Assembly: GCA_910586175.1 (NCBI GenBank)
Contig: CAJUIJ010000130.1
Location: forward strand, 1-7,072
DNA length: 7,072 nucleotides
Reading direction: 5' to 3'
Source of the DNA: an uncultured Muribaculaceae bacterium
Lineage (GTDB): Bacteria > Bacteroidota > Bacteroidia > Bacteroidales > Muribaculaceae
Shown here: positions 6,309 through 7,072 of the stretch, one piece after another
How positions within the stretch are numbered: the stretch's first letter is position 1
How the letters are laid out: the number at the start of each line of letters is the position of its first letter
The notes under the pieces: model-generated
Database searches by the model: none
What the model was told of the DNA's origin: nothing
Seen by the model: the letters and a program-made list of their open reading frames with translations, nothing else
Translations under genes and position numbers: made by a program

Positions 6309-6336
6309 CAACGTTCTAAATGGTTAATGTATTGTA

Positions 6337-6885
6337 CTATCTTCTCACGATAGTTACACCCGATGGAGATATTATAATGTCCATAGGTACGTCATGTTGC
6401 TCCACGGGCACTTCGTCGACGATCTGAAACTCGTAAGCCACTCCTACCTTGGTGGCCTTGGTTGAGGAAAGCAGACGGTCGTAGAAACCTTTGCCTCGGC
6501 CGAGACGATTTCCCTTACGGTCGTATGCCACAGCAGGAACCACAATCAGCTCAAGCATATCCGGATTGACCGTCTCATTACCCGTTGGCTCCTCTATATG
6601 AAAAGCACCTAATTCAAGACGGCTCTCCTCGTAAGGGAGCACTTCGAGATTCACACCATTTACGCGCGGCAAATAAAATTTCTTCTCTCCATTCCACTTA
6701 CGCAAAAAATCCCGGGTCGACAATTCATCAGGAAGCGAATGGTACATCAAAATATGCTTTGCCATCAAGAAAGCCGCAGTCTGCTCAAGCTGTGCAAAAA
6801 CGCACTCGGCTTCCGCCATTTTTTCTGTTTCGAGCAGCATTGACTTCATCGCCTTTATCTTGCGTCTTATCTCAAATTTTTCCAT
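6337..6885 (-). CDS. fau: 5-formyltetrahydrofolate cyclo-ligase
   Basis: This enzyme (EC 6.3.3.2, MTHFS/YgfA family) uses ATP to convert 5-formyltetrahydrofolate to 5,10-methenyltetrahydrofolate, recycling an inhibitory folate form in the cytoplasm. The 182-residue product has the family's usual length. Visible hallmarks are the basic N-terminal helix (EIRRKIKAMKSML), the central YHSLPDELSTRDFL segment (the family's S-x-x-E/D-x-x-T region), FYLPRVNG, EEPTGN at 98-103, the strand ELIVVPAVAYDRKGNRLGRGKGFYDRLL at 112-139 containing the nucleotide-binding glycine-rich loop (129-133), and the VGVAYEFQIVDEVPVEQHDVPMD end. The gene is convergent with groEL and shares its terminator. The start ATG (complement of 6883-6885) gives the expected N-terminus. 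I see no clear promoter in the 43 nt before the upstream terminator. Confidence 0.95.
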   Translation of the reverse strand: MEKFEIRRKIKAMKSMLLETEKMAEAECVFAQLEQTAAFLMAKHILMYHSLPDELSTRDFLRKWNGEKKFYLPRVNGVNLEVLPYEESRLELGAFHIEEPTGNETVNPDMLELIVVPAVAYDRKGNRLGRGKGFYDRLLSSTKATKVGVAYEFQIVDEVPVEQHDVPMDIIISPSGVTIVRR

Positions 6886-6928
6886 GGTCTATAATTCTAA
6901 AATACACATATTACAATATCCATAAAAA

Positions 6929-6955
6929 GAGTGGAGCACAAGATGCACTCCACTC
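6929..6955 (-). terminator. Rho-independent terminator of the gene at the right edge (minus strand)
   Basis: GAGTGGAG (6929-6936) and CTCCACTC (6948-6955) form a perfect 8-bp, GC-rich stem around an 11-nt loop. Read on the minus strand it is followed by TTTTT (complement of 6924-6928). It starts 12 nt after the stop codon of the partial gene at the edge. It separates that gene from the cyclo-ligase gene, so the latter probably needs its own promoter unless termination is incomplete. Confidence 0.75.
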
Positions 6956-6967
6956 ATATAACGTTTA

Positions 6968-7072
6968 CTATACTGAATTAGTTATTGCCGCAACTAAAAT
7001 ATTATAATCACTTTTTGGGGACACTGCCAAACTTCCGTGGATGAATTTTTCAGATTCAGCCAAAAATGCGTG
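6968..7072 (-). CDS. C-terminal end of an unidentified minus-strand gene (5' part outside window)
   Basis: Reading from the right edge on the minus strand, one frame stays open for 34 codons and ends at TAG (complement of 6968-6970), directly followed by an in-frame TAA. The encoded tail reads about HAFLAESEKFIHGSL, then ends NILVAAITNSV. The tandem stop codons and the strong terminator 12 nt downstream make a genuine gene end likely. The piece is too short to assign to a family. In some Bacteroides genomes a C-terminal processing protease gene lies next to the cyclo-ligase, but nothing here demonstrates that identity. Confidence 0.5.
   Translation of the reverse strand, partial: HAFLAESEKFIHGSLAVSPKSDYNILVAAITNSV

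Noticed and set aside
6585..7007. A 140-codon plus-strand reading frame over the cyclo-ligase gene
   Set aside because: It is antisense to a clear gene, runs through the minus-strand terminator and edge gene, and has no recognisable protein features.

Overview
The window looks like a chromosomal segment from a Bacteroidota bacterium, probably order Bacteroidales. Three things point there: a promoter of the Bacteroides type (TTG, 20 nt, then TAATTTTG), AT-rich start regions without Shine-Dalgarno sequences, and a 90-residue GroES followed by a GroEL with a Met-Gly tail. A gut family such as Muribaculaceae would fit, but this is a guess because no taxonomic marker can be compared here.

Layout, left to right. 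(1) 1-2402, + strand: the 3' end of ispD (isoprenoid precursor synthesis) overlaps recG (branched-DNA helicase) by four bases, so the two are probably co-transcribed. (2) 2403-2632: a non-coding stretch with an inverted repeat, a Bacteroides-type promoter and a long leader holding a tandem repeat and several possible stem-loops. (3) 2633-4069, + strand: an exported alpha-amylase resembling Bacillus subtilis AmyE (GH13 subfamily 28), with no SusC/SusD-like genes beside it. (4) 4070-4287: a probable terminator, a sequence very close to a sigma-54 -24/-12 promoter, and a 10-bp inverted repeat around the predicted transcription start. (5) 4288-6246, + strand: groES and groEL. (6) 6261-6308: a perfect 48-nt palindrome, read as a bidirectional terminator. 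(7) 6337-6885, - strand: 5-formyltetrahydrofolate cyclo-ligase. (8) 6929-7072: a terminator and the last 34 codons of an unidentified - strand gene running off the right edge.

The genes are mostly housekeeping (isoprenoid precursors, recombination repair, protein folding, folate salvage), with one secreted carbohydrate enzyme inserted between repair and chaperone genes. No new multi-gene system is visible. The most interesting material is regulatory: the two intergenic regions flanking the amylase, one with a repeat-bearing structured leader and one with a sigma-54-like promoter ahead of the chaperonin operon.
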